A stretch of 64,000 bases of DNA from Variovorax sp. PAMC28562 (GCF_014303735.1 NZ_CP060296.1:1127501-1191500); one strand, 5' to 3'. Shown: positions 44,832-56,689, counted from the stretch's first letter. Numbers and translations: made by a program. The notes: a model not told the origin generated them from the sequence alone.

Positions 44832-45217
44832 GCGCGTGCCCCTGCCGCCCGCTTCAAAAGCTGCTGCAGCTCTAGCCGCACAGCGGCCTTGAGCTTTTCG
44901 GAGGTCGCGCTGACGAATTCCTTGCGATCGAAGCCGGATCGCAAGCGAACGACGTGCGCCGCTATCGGCAGGGTAACTTCCGGCGCTGCACTCACGTTGT
45001 AGATCTGGCGTTTGATGGCGTTGCGGGTCACCGCGCGTTTCGCCCATCGTTTGGGGACCATGGCACCGAGCCAGACGTCTTGTACGTCGAACAGGGTCGC
45101 GACTTCACCGGCCGGCACATCGAGCGGGCAACGGTGCAATGCGAAGTGAGGAGTGCGCGCCACGGTGGAACCTGCGAGCACGGCTTGGAATTGCGCGCGG
45201 GTTTGGAGCCGCTGCAT
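44828..45217 (-). CDS. rnpA: Ribonuclease P protein component
   Basis: A 129-residue basic protein. It starts 'MQRLQTRAQFQAVLAGSTVA' at ATG 45217; a long upstream frame runs antisense-like through rpmH and is not coding. 'WLGAMVPKRWAKRAVTRNAI' with 'KRQI' is the RNR signature of RnpA, which binds the leader of pre-tRNA. It lies between rpmH and yidD in the standard order and is probably translated from the rpmH transcript. Confidence 0.93.
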   Translation of the reverse strand: MQRLQTRAQFQAVLAGSTVARTPHFALHRCPLDVPAGEVATLFDVQDVWLGAMVPKRWAKRAVTRNAIKRQIYNVSAAPEVTLPIAAHVVRLRSGFDRKEFVSATSEKLKAAVRLELQQLLKRAAGARA

Positions 45218-45297
45218 GGAAAGCAATCTCGACGCACCAGCAGCCGGGGCCGACGGATCGAAATCTCGACGGTCCGGCAGTGGCGCGCGGACCGGTT

Positions 45298-45432
45298 TCA
45301 GACAGCCAGGCGCTTGCGGCCCTTGGCGCGGCGCGCGTTGATGACGGCGCGGCCACCGCGTGTCTTCATGCGGACCAGAAAACCGTGGGTACGGGCGCGG
45401 CGGACTTTGGATGCTTGGTAAGTGCGTTTCAT
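45298..45432 (-). CDS. rpmH: 50S ribosomal protein L34
   Basis: A 44-residue protein starting '[19 protein letters not shown]', with '[16 protein letters not shown]' near the end, a full-length L34. It begins the rpmH-rnpA-yidD-yidC operon and is divergent from dnaA. AGGAA at about 45441-45445 (minus strand) is its ribosome binding site. Confidence 0.97.
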   Translation of the reverse strand: MKRTYQASKVRRARTHGFLVRMKTRGGRAVINARRAKGRKRLAV

Positions 45433-45754
45433 GATGGTTCTTCCTGATATGCCCGACAGGGTGCCGAGCCCCCCGAAACACACAAAGGGTTTTCAGGGAA
45501 ACCCGCGATTATCGCAAACATTTGTGTAAGCAACAACGATCACTTGTTTTGGCGTTGCTCTCGATGCGCTACAACTGCCTGCTGTCCCTGCGCTCCATCG
45601 ACATTCCTTACCACCTTCTGATGACCTTTCCAGGTGTCTTCAGGGGTGTGGATAAGGTTTTGACAAGTTAGAATGTCGGGCGGTTGCCGCAGAGAATATC
45701 CACAATACAAAGACAAGAGAATGCTCGAGGGATTCACCACCATTTACAGCACCC
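45433..45754. promoter_or_regulatory. rpmH-dnaA intergenic region with DnaA boxes
   Basis: 322 bases that hold the divergent promoters of rpmH and dnaA. TGTGGATAA at 45647-45655 is an exact DnaA box (TTATCCACA) on the minus strand. ATATCCACA at 45696-45704 is a one-mismatch box on the plus strand, 51 bases before the dnaA start. These fit DnaA autoregulation, and could contribute to origin assembly. Confidence 0.65.
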
Positions 45755-47134
45755 ATGTCGACTGACGGCATCGGTGAAAGCCTGTGGCAGGCCTGCGTCG
45801 ATCAGCTCGCTCAAGAGCTGTCGGAGCAACAATTCAATACCTGGATTAAACCGCTCACTGCACAGGTTGCGGACGATCTTTCGCGCATGACCGTGTTCGT
45901 CGCAAACCGCTTCAAGCTGGACTGGATACGTGCCCAGTACGCCGGCAAGATCGCGTCGATGGCAGAGAAAATGTACGGCCAACCTGTGGCTATTGAGTTA
46001 GCGCTCGCTCCGCGTGAAATGCCCGTGCGCTCTGCGCCAATGGCGGTGATGTCTGAAACCGATGTACCGCGCGACGTCGCTGGGCCAGGGGAAGATCCAG
46101 CCGCGGCGGCTTTCAAGAACCGGCTCAACTCCGGCCTTACTTTCGACACGCTGGTCGAAGGGACTGCCAATCGAATGGCGCGTGCCGCTGCCATGCACGT
46201 TGCCGGCATGCCGGGCCACTTGTACAACCCGCTTTTCATCTATGGCGGCGTTGGCTTGGGCAAGACCCATCTGATGCATGCTGTCGGCAACAAACTGCTC
46301 GCCGACCGGTCCGACGCCAAAGTTCTCTACATCCATGCCGAGCAGTTCGTGTCGGATGTGGTTAAGGCCTATCAACGCAAGACTTTCGACGAGTTCAAGG
46401 AGCGCTATCACTCGCTCGACTTGCTGCTCATCGACGACGTCCAGTTCTTCGCCAACAAGGACCGAACGCAAGAAGAGTTCTTCAATGCATTCGAGGCCTT
46501 GCTTGCCAAGAAGTCGCACATCGTGATGACCAGCGACACCTATCCGAAGGGCCTGGCCGACATTCACGAGCGCCTTGTTTCGCGATTCGATTCGGGTTTG
46601 ACGGTCGCCATTGAGCCACCTGAACTGGAGATGCGCGTCGCCATCCTTATCAACAAGGCCCGTGCCGAGTCAGCTGAAATGCCGGAAGAGGTCGCATTCT
46701 TCGTCGCGAAGAACGTGCGCTCCAACGTTCGTGAACTTGAAGGCGCGCTGCGCAAGATCCTCGCCTACTCGCGCTTCAACCAGAAAGAGATCTCGATCGC
46801 ACTGGCACGTGAAGCCCTGCGCGATTTGCTATCGATACAGAACCGGCAGATCTCTGTCGAGAACATCCAGAAGACGGTGGCCGACTATTACAAGATAAAG
46901 GTCGCCGACATGTACAGCAAGAAGCGCCCGGCCTCTATCGCGCGGCCACGGCAGATCGCGATGTACCTGGCCAAGGAACTGACCCAGAAGAGCCTTCCTG
47001 AGATCGGAGAACTCTTCGGTGGGCGTGACCATACGACGGTGCTGCACGCGGTGCGCAAGATCTCTGGAGAGCGCCAGCAACTGACCGAGCTCAATCAGCA
47101 ACTGCATGTGCTCGAACAGACGCTCAAGGGTTGA
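45755..47134 (+). CDS. dnaA: Chromosomal replication initiator protein DnaA
   Basis: A 459-residue initiator. Domain I spans about residues 1-80 ('[20 protein letters not shown]'), a variable domain II runs to 125, then the AAA+ domain III: Walker A '[18 protein letters not shown]', Walker B '[20 protein letters not shown]' and the arginine-finger box '[11 protein letters not shown]'. Domain IV ends with the DNA-binding signature '[15 protein letters not shown]'. It melts the origin by filament formation on single-stranded trios. It is followed by a 286-base gap and dnaN. Confidence 0.98.
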   Translation: MSTDGIGESLWQACVDQLAQELSEQQFNTWIKPLTAQVADDLSRMTVFVANRFKLDWIRAQYAGKIASMAEKMYGQPVAIELALAPREMPVRSAPMAVMSETDVPRDVAGPGEDPAAAAFKNRLNSGLTFDTLVEGTANRMARAAAMHVAGMPGHLYNPLFIYGGVGLGKTHLMHAVGNKLLADRSDAKVLYIHAEQFVSDVVKAYQRKTFDEFKERYHSLDLLLIDDVQFFANKDRTQEEFFNAFEALLAKKSHIVMTSDTYPKGLADIHERLVSRFDSGLTVAIEPPELEMRVAILINKARAESAEMPEEVAFFVAKNVRSNVRELEGALRKILAYSRFNQKEISIALAREALRDLLSIQNRQISVENIQKTVADYYKIKVADMYSKKRPASIARPRQIAMYLAKELTQKSLPEIGELFGGRDHTTVLHAVRKISGERQQLTELNQQLHVLEQTLKG

Positions 47135-47420
47135 AAAGCGAGCATCGAAACCATGATCTATTTGTCATCACAGATTCAAGCAAGGCTGTCAAAGGACAAC
47201 TCTGGGGACAGTTCCGGCACAAGCAGGCAGTTGTCCACAGGCCAGACGCAAACCAAAAAGTTATGCGCTTTGGCACGACAGCAGAAAACACGGCTACACA
47301 CAGCCAGAGGGACGAGGCAAGTGCCTGTCAGGAAAGAAGAAAATGCCTCTTTCCACAGGGCAGCGCTGCCCTTATCTACTACTACTAAATTAAATTAAAG
47401 AAATAAGGAAGAGGTAAGAA
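47135..47420. other. oriC: Probable chromosomal origin (oriC) between dnaA and dnaN
   Basis: 286 bases. A near-consensus DnaA box TTGTCCACA lies at 47231-47239 and a weaker CTTTCCACA at 47349-47357. Directly after the latter come the perfect 14-base palindrome GGGCAGCGCTGCCC (47358-47371), four CTA trinucleotides (47376-47387; DnaA-trio 3'-GAT-5' on the other strand) and the AT run AAATTAAATTAAAG (47387-47400). Box, GC spacer, trios and AT-rich strand is the layout of a basal unwinding system. The dnaN ribosome site AGGAAGAGG is at the end. Confidence 0.72.
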
Positions 47421-48527
47421 ATGATCGTCCTGAAGGCAAACCAAGACAAAGTCCTCTCCGCGCTGCAGTCGGTGGCGGGCATCGTCGAACGCCGGCATAC
47501 GCTGCCGATCCTGGCCAACGTGCTGCTCCGCAAGACAGGCGGACAGTTGCAACTCACGACCAGCGATCTTGAAATCCAGATCCGCACGACAGCAGAACTT
47601 GGTGGCGACGAAGGCAACTTCACGACGACCATTGGTGCGCGCAAGCTCATCGACATCTTGCGCACCATGCCGGCGGACCAGACCGTGAGCTTGGAGTCGA
47701 GTGCGAGCAAGCTGGTGCTGAAGGGCGGCAAAAGCCGCTTCACGTTGCAGTCGCTGCCGGCCGAAGACTTTCCGCTGGTGCAGGAAGCCGCCAACTTCGG
47801 GCCCATGTTCAGCGTCCCGCAAAAGACGCTTAAAGACCTTCTCAGCCAGGTCTCGTTTGCGATGGCAGTGCACGATATCCGGTACTACCTCAACGGCATC
47901 CTTTTCGTCGCCGAAGGCAAGCAATTGAGCCTGGTCGCGACCGATGGTCACCGCCTTGCTTTTGCATCCGCCACGCTCGACGTCGAAGTGCCACGGCAAG
48001 AAGTCATCCTGCCTCGCAAGACCGTGCTCGAGATGCAGCGCCTGCTCTCCGATGCTGAAGGCGCGATCGAAATGCAGTTCGCCAACAACCAGGCGAAGTT
48101 CAGTTTTGGCGGCATGGAGTTCGTCACCAAGCTGGTCGAGGGCAAATTCCCCGACTACAACCGCGTGATCCCCAAGAACCACAAGAACAGCGTGACGCTG
48201 GGTCGTGCACCATTGCTCGCCAGCTTGCAACGCACCGCCATCCTGACGAGCGAAAAGTTCAAGGGTGTGCGCCTCAATCTCGAGCCCGGCACTTTGCGCA
48301 TTGCGTCGAGCAACGCCGAGCAGGAAGAAGCGCAAGACGAGCTCGATATCGACTACGGTGGGGACGCGATCGAGATCGGCTTCAATGTGACCTACCTGAT
48401 CGATGCATTGGCCAACATGGGCCAGGAGATGGTTAAGTTGGACTTGGCCGATTCGAACAGCTCGGCCCTGTTCACCATTCCCGACAACGCGAGTTTCAAG
48501 TACGTCGTGATGCCAATGCGAATTTAA
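47421..48527 (+). CDS. dnaN: DNA polymerase III beta sliding clamp
   Basis: A 368-residue clamp subunit of normal length. It starts 'MIVLKANQDKVLSALQSVAG' and 'ERRHTLPILANVLLRKTGGQ'; three clamp domains follow, and it ends 'SFKYVVMPMRI', the family terminus in which the last residues shape the hydrophobic pocket. The dimer encircles DNA and tethers polymerase III and repair enzymes. It lies between the presumed oriC and gyrB. Confidence 0.98.
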   Translation: MIVLKANQDKVLSALQSVAGIVERRHTLPILANVLLRKTGGQLQLTTSDLEIQIRTTAELGGDEGNFTTTIGARKLIDILRTMPADQTVSLESSASKLVLKGGKSRFTLQSLPAEDFPLVQEAANFGPMFSVPQKTLKDLLSQVSFAMAVHDIRYYLNGILFVAEGKQLSLVATDGHRLAFASATLDVEVPRQEVILPRKTVLEMQRLLSDAEGAIEMQFANNQAKFSFGGMEFVTKLVEGKFPDYNRVIPKNHKNSVTLGRAPLLASLQRTAILTSEKFKGVRLNLEPGTLRIASSNAEQEEAQDELDIDYGGDAIEIGFNVTYLIDALANMGQEMVKLDLADSNSSALFTIPDNASFKYVVMPMRI

Positions 48528-48558
48528 AAGAATGAGCCAGTCTGTTTGCCCGAGTTAG

Positions 48559-51222
<2,664 letters not shown>

Positions 51223-51253
51223 TCGCGACTAACGCGCCTTGGTTCAGACAAAG

Positions 51254-51276
51254 ACGCTACCTTCGGGTGGCGTTTT
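51254..51276 (+). terminator. Intrinsic terminator of gyrB with TTCG tetraloop
   Basis: ACGCTACC pairs with GGTGGCGT (one T-G pair) around TTCG, followed by TTTT. It is 32 bases after the gyrB stop. Confidence 0.82.
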
Positions 51277-51460
51277 ACTTGGTCATTCCGACCGAAGAGG
51301 GCGTTCGGTTTGAGAGCCGAGCGAGTTGAACAATCTGGGAATAGGTCTTGTGCAGCTTGCCGAAATGCAGTTGGCAATAAAGGTTGAATGCGGCGATTAA
51401 TTATTCGCCGGTCCATTCATGGCGCATAGCGGTTTAGGGCATTGAATATGTTGTCCGGCA

Positions 51461-52114
51461 TCATTGCCGACACTGCAGCCGAAACTGTCGACCGCGCGCG
51501 TCTTTCCGGTCTCGGGTCAGTTGATCCTGCGTCCATGCGCTCTGCGGCTGGCGCGCCATTGCATCGATCGACTTTATCTGTGCATCGAGCGTTGTGCATT
51601 CGTTGGAAGCGTTCTCAACGCTCAGTGCGATACGTTGTTCTTGTCTATGTATCTGGGCCAAGACAGCACTGTTATTTCGTGTCGATGCTTCCCTATCTGC
51701 GGCACTCAGCCCATCTGAGAGATTCACATCAGGCTGCACCCAGACGATAGTTGGGCGGCTGCCTTCCGGGCATGGGCCATCGGAGTACGCCGTTGTGCCC
51801 AAAGCGGAAATGCACTTGGTGACCCCGTAGCTTTCAGACGTGCGTGGGTTTGGCTTCGCCACAGGTTGAACTGATGCAGATGGGGGTGTTGGTTCTGTGG
51901 CGACGGCCGTAGGGGCACTCGATGTCGTGGCGGCAGGGAGTGGAGTTCGCCGCTCGAGCAACCATTCGCCGCCTCTATATGCAAGGAATACGACGGCCGC
52001 TGCAAGCGCCAGCCAAAGCATCCAGTGGCTGTCCTGCTTTGGTCGCAGGCTACGTTCCCAAACTGTCATCGCCTCTCGGCGGTCTTTCAAAGGGTCGTGA
52101 TCGTTTAATGCCAT
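51461..52114 (-). CDS. Single-pass membrane protein with DUF4124-like motif
   Basis: A 217-residue protein. A 30-residue cytosolic start ('DPLKDRREAMTVWERSLRP') leads to one membrane helix (about 31-53, 'WMLWLALAAAVVFLAYRGG'), an Ala/Thr/Pro-rich linker, then a periplasmic motif 'GVTKCISALGTTAYSDGPCP', which resembles DUF4124 with its Cys pair. The C-terminal 70 residues are predicted helical and include two further cysteines. Convergent with gyrB. No function assigned. Confidence 0.62.
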   Translation of the reverse strand: MALNDHDPLKDRREAMTVWERSLRPKQDSHWMLWLALAAAVVFLAYRGGEWLLERRTPLPAATTSSAPTAVATEPTPPSASVQPVAKPNPRTSESYGVTKCISALGTTAYSDGPCPEGSRPTIVWVQPDVNLSDGLSAADREASTRNNSAVLAQIHRQEQRIALSVENASNECTTLDAQIKSIDAMARQPQSAWTQDQLTRDRKDARGRQFRLQCRQ

Positions 52115-52645
52115 GCGGCGTAGTGTCTTCGCTCAAAACAGGCCCCGCCGCGCGCATTCGAAAAAATTGCCGCACCGCCCCCAAGCCCGACTAACGCGGT
52201 GGTTGCATCGCTGACTAGCTGCCGCATTAAAAGCGACCGGCTACGTCCTGCCGTCATGAGCTGCAACAGGCCGGCGGGTGTGGACTTCTTTGATTGCGTC
52301 GAGGGTGGATTGGGCGTTCGCCATGGGTGGAGGCTCTGTTTTGGGTGCGATTCGATCGATGTTGGTTCCTATCAAGACGGCTAGCGCACCGCTATAGATG
52401 TCGGCGAAATTCGCAGGCGGGAGATGGGCGGGCAAAAGGGGGGTCGATCGAGAGACAGAAGGGGTGACCAATCACCTGAAGCTGCTGCGAAGCGCTCCCG
52501 CGTTGGCGATGACGCTACAAAAAACATAGCGCACTGGTGTTAACGCTGTGGCTAGCCCGCTCCTTGCTAAGCAGAATCTCCTGCGGTAACGCTTGGCAAT
52601 CCCCCAACACCCTCTCTAACCACACCAGCGGCAAGGACTTCGGCA
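52115..52645. other. Gene-poor stretch
   Basis: 531 bases with no convincing gene. A 76-codon frame on the minus strand (52241-52471) has 'PPANFADIYSGALAVLIGTN' and a polar end but no family resemblance, and may be a decayed gene. The composition is slightly lower in GC than the flanks. No repeat, tRNA or hairpin with a T-run was seen. Confidence 0.35.
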
Positions 52646-53215
52646 GTGACCACACCTTCCAGGAATTCGCGACCTTCGTTCGATGCATCCAGCGCGCTGG
52701 CTTGCTTAGGACTCGCCTTTTTTGCCGCGCTGCCTGCGCATGCGCTATCGAGCAACCCGCCGATCCTCGTCGCGCAACAGGGCGTCGAGTACATGAGCGG
52801 TGGGGCGAACAAGGACGAGGCGGCCTTCATGGCCATGGTGTCGCCGCGCTGGGCGGCCACGTTCGAATTCGGCCTCAAGAACACCAGGCTGCCGGCGCCG
52901 GTCCGCGTGGTGGTGCACAACGCGTCGAATGGCGATCTGATCATGGACGCGCTGTCGTCAGGCCCCGTCATGCTGGCGCGGCTCGAGCCCGGCGCCTACG
53001 ACGTCGACGTGACGGTGGGCGGGCTCACGCTTACGCAATCGGTCAGCGTTTCCATCGATGTGCCGGGGCACGCAGTTTTCAACTGGCCTTCGAATTTCGA
53101 CATGGCAGCCGCGACCAAGGCAGCCGCACCTGTGACGGCGCAGACGTTGCCGACACCCGCGCCGCAAGTGACTGAGGCTTCACGGACTACGGCGATGTTG
53201 TCGGTGAGGCATTGA
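52646..53215 (+). CDS. Secreted protein, carboxypeptidase-regulatory-like fold (paralog A)
   Basis: A 189-residue precursor starting at GTG 52646 with AAGGA 9 bases upstream. The signal peptide (about 1-34) ends 'FFAALPAHA-LS'. The mature protein has 'GVEYMSGGANKDEAAFMAMV' and 'SPRWAATFEFGLKN', then a beta-sandwich-like stretch ('VVVHNASNGDLIMDALSSGP', 'LEPGAYDVDVTVGG') of the transthyretin/CarboxypepD-regulatory type, and a Thr/Ala/Pro tail. It is a paralog of the gene at 54415-54906. Function unknown; a cell-surface or periplasmic binding role is possible. Confidence 0.7.
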   Translation: MTTPSRNSRPSFDASSALACLGLAFFAALPAHALSSNPPILVAQQGVEYMSGGANKDEAAFMAMVSPRWAATFEFGLKNTRLPAPVRVVVHNASNGDLIMDALSSGPVMLARLEPGAYDVDVTVGGLTLTQSVSVSIDVPGHAVFNWPSNFDMAAATKAAAPVTAQTLPTPAPQVTEASRTTAMLSVRH

Positions 53216-53333
53216 CCGTCCTGCGCCGGGGTTCTGCACCGTCGCGGCGCGGGCCGCAAAACCGCGTGGCAGCAGCAGGCAAGCGGCCGCGCACCGACAA
53301 TCGGGCTCCGACGTTTTCCAATGCGAGCTGCCG

Positions 53334-54317
53334 ATGTTGATCAATTGCGTTGCCTACCAGCACGGCGCCAAGCTAGCCGATATCGATGTAGACAGCATCA
53401 GCGACTACATCGCGCGGCCCGACTGTTTCGTGTGGGTCGCACTGAGTGATCCGGAGCCTGAAGAGCTGGCGATGATGCAGTCGGAGTTCGGCCTGCACGA
53501 GCTGGCAGTCGAAGACGCGAGCCACGGCCATCAGCGGCCGAAGATCGAGGAGTACGGAGACTCGCTCTTCGTCGTGATGCATCTCGTTGAGCCGATCGCA
53601 GCGACCGCTGATAGCGAGGCGACCTTCAACGTCGGCGAGGTGGATGTGTTTGTGGGGCTGAACTACGTGCTGTCGGTGCGCAGCCGAAGCAGGTCGGGGT
53701 TTCTGGGCGTCCGCGAGCGTTGCGAACGCGAGCCCGAGCTGCTGCGCAATGGCTCCGGCTTCGTGCTGTACGCACTGATGGATGCGGTGGTCGACCGCTA
53801 CTTTCCAGTGATCGACGCGCTGGAGGTCGAGCTCGAAGAAGTCGAGCAGCAGATCTTCAGTCAGGGTGAGCCGCGCGCGAGCATCAAGCGGCTCTATGAA
53901 CTCAAGCAGCGCGCCATGGTGCTCAAGCACGCGGTCGCGCCGTTGCTCGAGGGCGCGGGCAAGTTGCATGGCGGACGCGTGCCGCAGATTTGCGCCGGCT
54001 CGCAGGAATACTTTCGCGACGTGGTGGACCACCTGAGTCGCATCAACGGCTCGATCGAGTCGATCCGCGACACCATCAGCACGGCGGTGCACGTCAATCT
54101 CTCGATGGTGACGATTTCGGATGGCGAAGTCACGAAGCGGCTGGCGGCCTGGGCCAGCATCTTCGCGGTGTGCACGGCCTTTGCAGGCATTTGGGGCATG
54201 AACTTCGAGGCGATGCCGGAGCTCAAGTGGCGCTATGGCTATCTCATGGCGCTTGGCCTGATTACTGCTACCTGCGGCGTGTTGTATTGGCGATTCCGCA
54301 AGGCCGGCTGGTTGTAA
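53334..54317 (+). CDS. corA: Magnesium/cobalt transporter CorA
   Basis: A 327-residue CorA. The N-terminal alpha/beta funnel (1-240) includes 'DCFVWVALSDPEPEEL' and long helices; the C-terminal two membrane helices contain 'FAGIWGMNFEAMPELKWRYG' with the invariant GMN at the pore mouth. It forms a homopentameric channel for Mg2+ uptake at the inner membrane. It lies between two paralogous secreted proteins, an arrangement I do not recognise from other genomes. Confidence 0.93.
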   Translation: MLINCVAYQHGAKLADIDVDSISDYIARPDCFVWVALSDPEPEELAMMQSEFGLHELAVEDASHGHQRPKIEEYGDSLFVVMHLVEPIAATADSEATFNVGEVDVFVGLNYVLSVRSRSRSGFLGVRERCEREPELLRNGSGFVLYALMDAVVDRYFPVIDALEVELEEVEQQIFSQGEPRASIKRLYELKQRAMVLKHAVAPLLEGAGKLHGGRVPQICAGSQEYFRDVVDHLSRINGSIESIRDTISTAVHVNLSMVTISDGEVTKRLAAWASIFAVCTAFAGIWGMNFEAMPELKWRYGYLMALGLITATCGVLYWRFRKAGWL

Positions 54318-54414
54318 CGCTGACCTGGACGCCCACTGAAGTCAGCCTCACCTAAGCCGCGCGCCGCACAGTGGCAAGTGGTGTGATTCGCGCCAGGAAG
54401 ACCCAGGGACTTTC

Positions 54415-54906
54415 ATGATGAAACCATTTTTCTCACCCGCTCGTTCCCTGCTCGTCGCGGCCGCTTGCGGTGTCGCGGTGCTGGGCGCGATATCGGCGCA
54501 CGCAGCCAATCCGCCGATCTTCATGACGCATGGCGTCGAGTACATGAGCGGCGGCATCGGTGCCGACGAGGCCGAGCTGATGCAAGTCGTGTCACCGCGC
54601 TGGGCAGCGACCTTCGAGTTCGCGGTCAAGGACCATAAAGGTGCTGATTTAGCGGCCAACGTGCACGTGACCGTGCGCGACAAAAGCGGCACCGCGCTGC
54701 TCGACAACGTGGTGTCGGGTGGCCCGTACTTTGTCGCGCGACTCGAGCCCGGCGAATACGAGGTCGAAGCCCAGCTCGGCGGCCAGAGCCTCAAGCAGCC
54801 GCTGCAAGTCATGGCTGGCGCGCCCGCCAAGGCGACGTTCCTGTTCCCTGCGGGCGCCGGCGTGGCCTCTTCTGTGACAGCTGCGGCGCCGACAGCAAAG
54901 CCGTAG
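54415..54906 (+). CDS. Secreted protein, carboxypeptidase-regulatory-like fold (paralog B)
   Basis: A 163-residue precursor with a signal peptide (about 1-31, ending 'GAISAHA-AN'). It shares with paralog A the blocks 'GVEYMSGG', 'VSPRWAATFEF', 'ARLEPGEYEVEAQLGGQSLK' and the Ala-rich tail. Conserved blocks fall in the same order and spacing, so the two arose by duplication. It starts at ATG-ATG 54415 and is 97 bases after corA. Function unknown. Confidence 0.7.
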   Translation: MMKPFFSPARSLLVAAACGVAVLGAISAHAANPPIFMTHGVEYMSGGIGADEAELMQVVSPRWAATFEFAVKDHKGADLAANVHVTVRDKSGTALLDNVVSGGPYFVARLEPGEYEVEAQLGGQSLKQPLQVMAGAPAKATFLFPAGAGVASSVTAAAPTAKP

Positions 54907-54993
54907 TGATAACCACCCGTGCCCGCGCCTTGAATGTGCGGCACGCGCCTTGCAGCTGTCTGTCCCCGGGCCGTGCCCGCTCCGACTGACCCG

Positions 54994-56190
54994 ATGCCTT
55001 TCCGTTCCATGAGTGTTTTGACAGCGCTGTTGCATGTGCTGATCGCCTTGCGTCTTGTGCCCGCGCTCGCATCGTCGAGGCCATTGTGGCCGCTCGCTGC
55101 GCTCGCGATCGTCGCGCTGCTCGTTTCAGCCGCCACCATCCCGCTGCCTTTTCTGTCGCGCGGCATCGCCAAAAAGACTTCCGCCGTCGACGTGCTGAAG
55201 TGGATAGGGCTCATCAGCATGGGCTGGTTCTCTTCGCTGTTCGTGCTCACGATCCTTAGAGACGTCGGCATGTTGCTGACCTGGGCTGTCGGCGCGGCCA
55301 GTGGCATGGTGATCGACTGGCCGGCGTTGCGGCAATGGAGCGCTGTGGCAGTCCTGGGCGTGGCGACGGCGATCTCTCTGATCGGCTTCGTCAATGCGCG
55401 CCGCACGGCAGGCATCAAGCGCGTCGACGTGCCGATCACCGGGTTGCCGGCGGCACTGGATGGCTTCACGATCGCGCAGCTGAGCGACATCCACGTCGGC
55501 CCGACCATCAAGGGCGGCTACATCCGACGCATCGTCGAGGCGGTGAACGGGCTCGACGCCGACGTGGTCGCCATCACCGGTGACCTGGTCGACGGTACGG
55601 TCCCGGAGCTGCGTGACCACATCGCGCCGCTCGCCGGCTTGCGTGCGCGGCACGGCACCTTCGTGGTCACAGGCAACCACGAGTACTACGCTGGCGCGCA
55701 CGCCTGGATCGTCGAGCTGCGCCGGCTCGGCCTTACGGTGCTGCTCAACGAGCATGTGGTGTTGCAGGGCCGACCGCCGCGAGGCGCACAAACCGACGAG
55801 GAGGTGAATGCCGATGCATTGGTGCTGGCGGGGGTCACCGACTTCACTGCTGGGCACTTCGACGCGGCACATGCCAGCGACCCACGCGCTTCATTGGTCG
55901 GCGCGCCGCTTGGGACGACGACCCGCGTGTTGTTGGCGCATCAGCCGCGCAGTGCCGCGGCGGCGGCCGATGCGGGCTTTCACCTGCAGTTGTCAGGTCA
56001 CACGCACGGCGGCCAGTTTTTTCCGTGGAACCTCTTTGTGCCCCTGCAGCAACCCTTTACGGCGGGGTTGCACAAGCTGAGTGACATGTGGGTCTATGTG
56101 AGCCGCGGCACCGGCTATTGGGGTCCGCCCAAGCGCTTTGGCGCGCCGTCTGAAATTACGCTGCTGCGATTGGTGCCCGAGCGGCTTTGA
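54994..56190 (+). CDS. Membrane-anchored metallophosphoesterase (YkuE-like)
   Basis: A 398-residue protein. The first 160 residues have four or so membrane helices. The calcineurin-like domain follows: 'IAQLSDIHVGPTIKGGYIRR' (DxH), 'VVAITGDLVDGTVPEL' (GDxxD), 'VVTGNHEYYAGAHAW' (GNHE) and 'LQLSGHTHGGQFFPWN' (GHTH). It could hydrolyse phosphodiesters such as UDP-diacylglucosamine or other lipid-linked phosphates at the membrane. ATG 54994 is the likely start; ATG 55009 is an alternative. Its 3' end overlaps the convergent phasin gene by 35 bases. Confidence 0.85.
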   Translation: MPFRSMSVLTALLHVLIALRLVPALASSRPLWPLAALAIVALLVSAATIPLPFLSRGIAKKTSAVDVLKWIGLISMGWFSSLFVLTILRDVGMLLTWAVGAASGMVIDWPALRQWSAVAVLGVATAISLIGFVNARRTAGIKRVDVPITGLPAALDGFTIAQLSDIHVGPTIKGGYIRRIVEAVNGLDADVVAITGDLVDGTVPELRDHIAPLAGLRARHGTFVVTGNHEYYAGAHAWIVELRRLGLTVLLNEHVVLQGRPPRGAQTDEEVNADALVLAGVTDFTAGHFDAAHASDPRASLVGAPLGTTTRVLLAHQPRSAAAAADAGFHLQLSGHTHGGQFFPWNLFVPLQQPFTAGLHKLSDMWVYVSRGTGYWGPPKRFGAPSEITLLRLVPERL

Positions 56191-56689
56191 CCACCACGGG
56201 CGCCAGGCGCTTCGCGTTCGACGTCGCCTTGGCGTGAATCGGGTGCAGCCCGCGCTGTGCCGCCAGGGCGGAGGCGCTCGACAGCTGGCTCACCGTGGCG
56301 GCGGAACGCGTGGCGGCATCGATAAAAGCGGAATGGTGCGCCATCGCCTGGGCTGGCGTGGTGCTGCTTGCCAGCGCGAAGAGTGCGGTGACGCTGCCGA
56401 TCCAGTGCTTGACGACGCTGTTCATGAGCATGAATTGCTTGTTGCCCAACTCGTCCGCCATGGCGGCGGTCGACTCGTTGGCAGCCTCGAACTTCTCCTT
56501 GCCCATCAATTGAAATTCGGCCATGTCGGCGGCGCTGGGCGCAAGCCCGGCGGAGGCCATGCGTTGCGTGCGGATCTGAATGACCGAGCCGGAGGACATC
56601 AGCATCTCCCCAGTCTTGAGCACGACGTCGGTCCACACCATCAGCGGGTTGACGAAGCGTGGCGAAGCAGAAGTAGAACGAGAGGACAT
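56156..56689 (-). CDS. Phasin-like granule-associated protein
   Basis: A 177-residue, mostly helical protein with 'PLMVWTDVVLKTGEMLMSSG' and 'FQLMGKEKFEAANESTAAMA' and 'FALASSTTPAQAMAHHS', as in polyhydroxyalkanoate granule phasins of the PhaP type. No signal peptide or membrane helix. It would coat PHB granules and regulate their number. It overlaps the tail of the convergent metallophosphoesterase. The Ala-rich, basic C-terminus ('AKRLAPVVVKAARAP') resembles the DNA-binding tails of some phasins. Confidence 0.7.
   Translation of the reverse strand: MSSRSTSASPRFVNPLMVWTDVVLKTGEMLMSSGSVIQIRTQRMASAGLAPSAADMAEFQLMGKEKFEAANESTAAMADELGNKQFMLMNSVVKHWIGSVTALFALASSTTPAQAMAHHSAFIDAATRSAATVSQLSSASALAAQRGLHPIHAKATSNAKRLAPVVVKAARAPIAAA

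Noticed and set aside
54348..55511. 387-codon open frame on the minus strand
   Set aside because: Overlaps paralog B and the metallophosphoesterase on the opposite strand, no family features.
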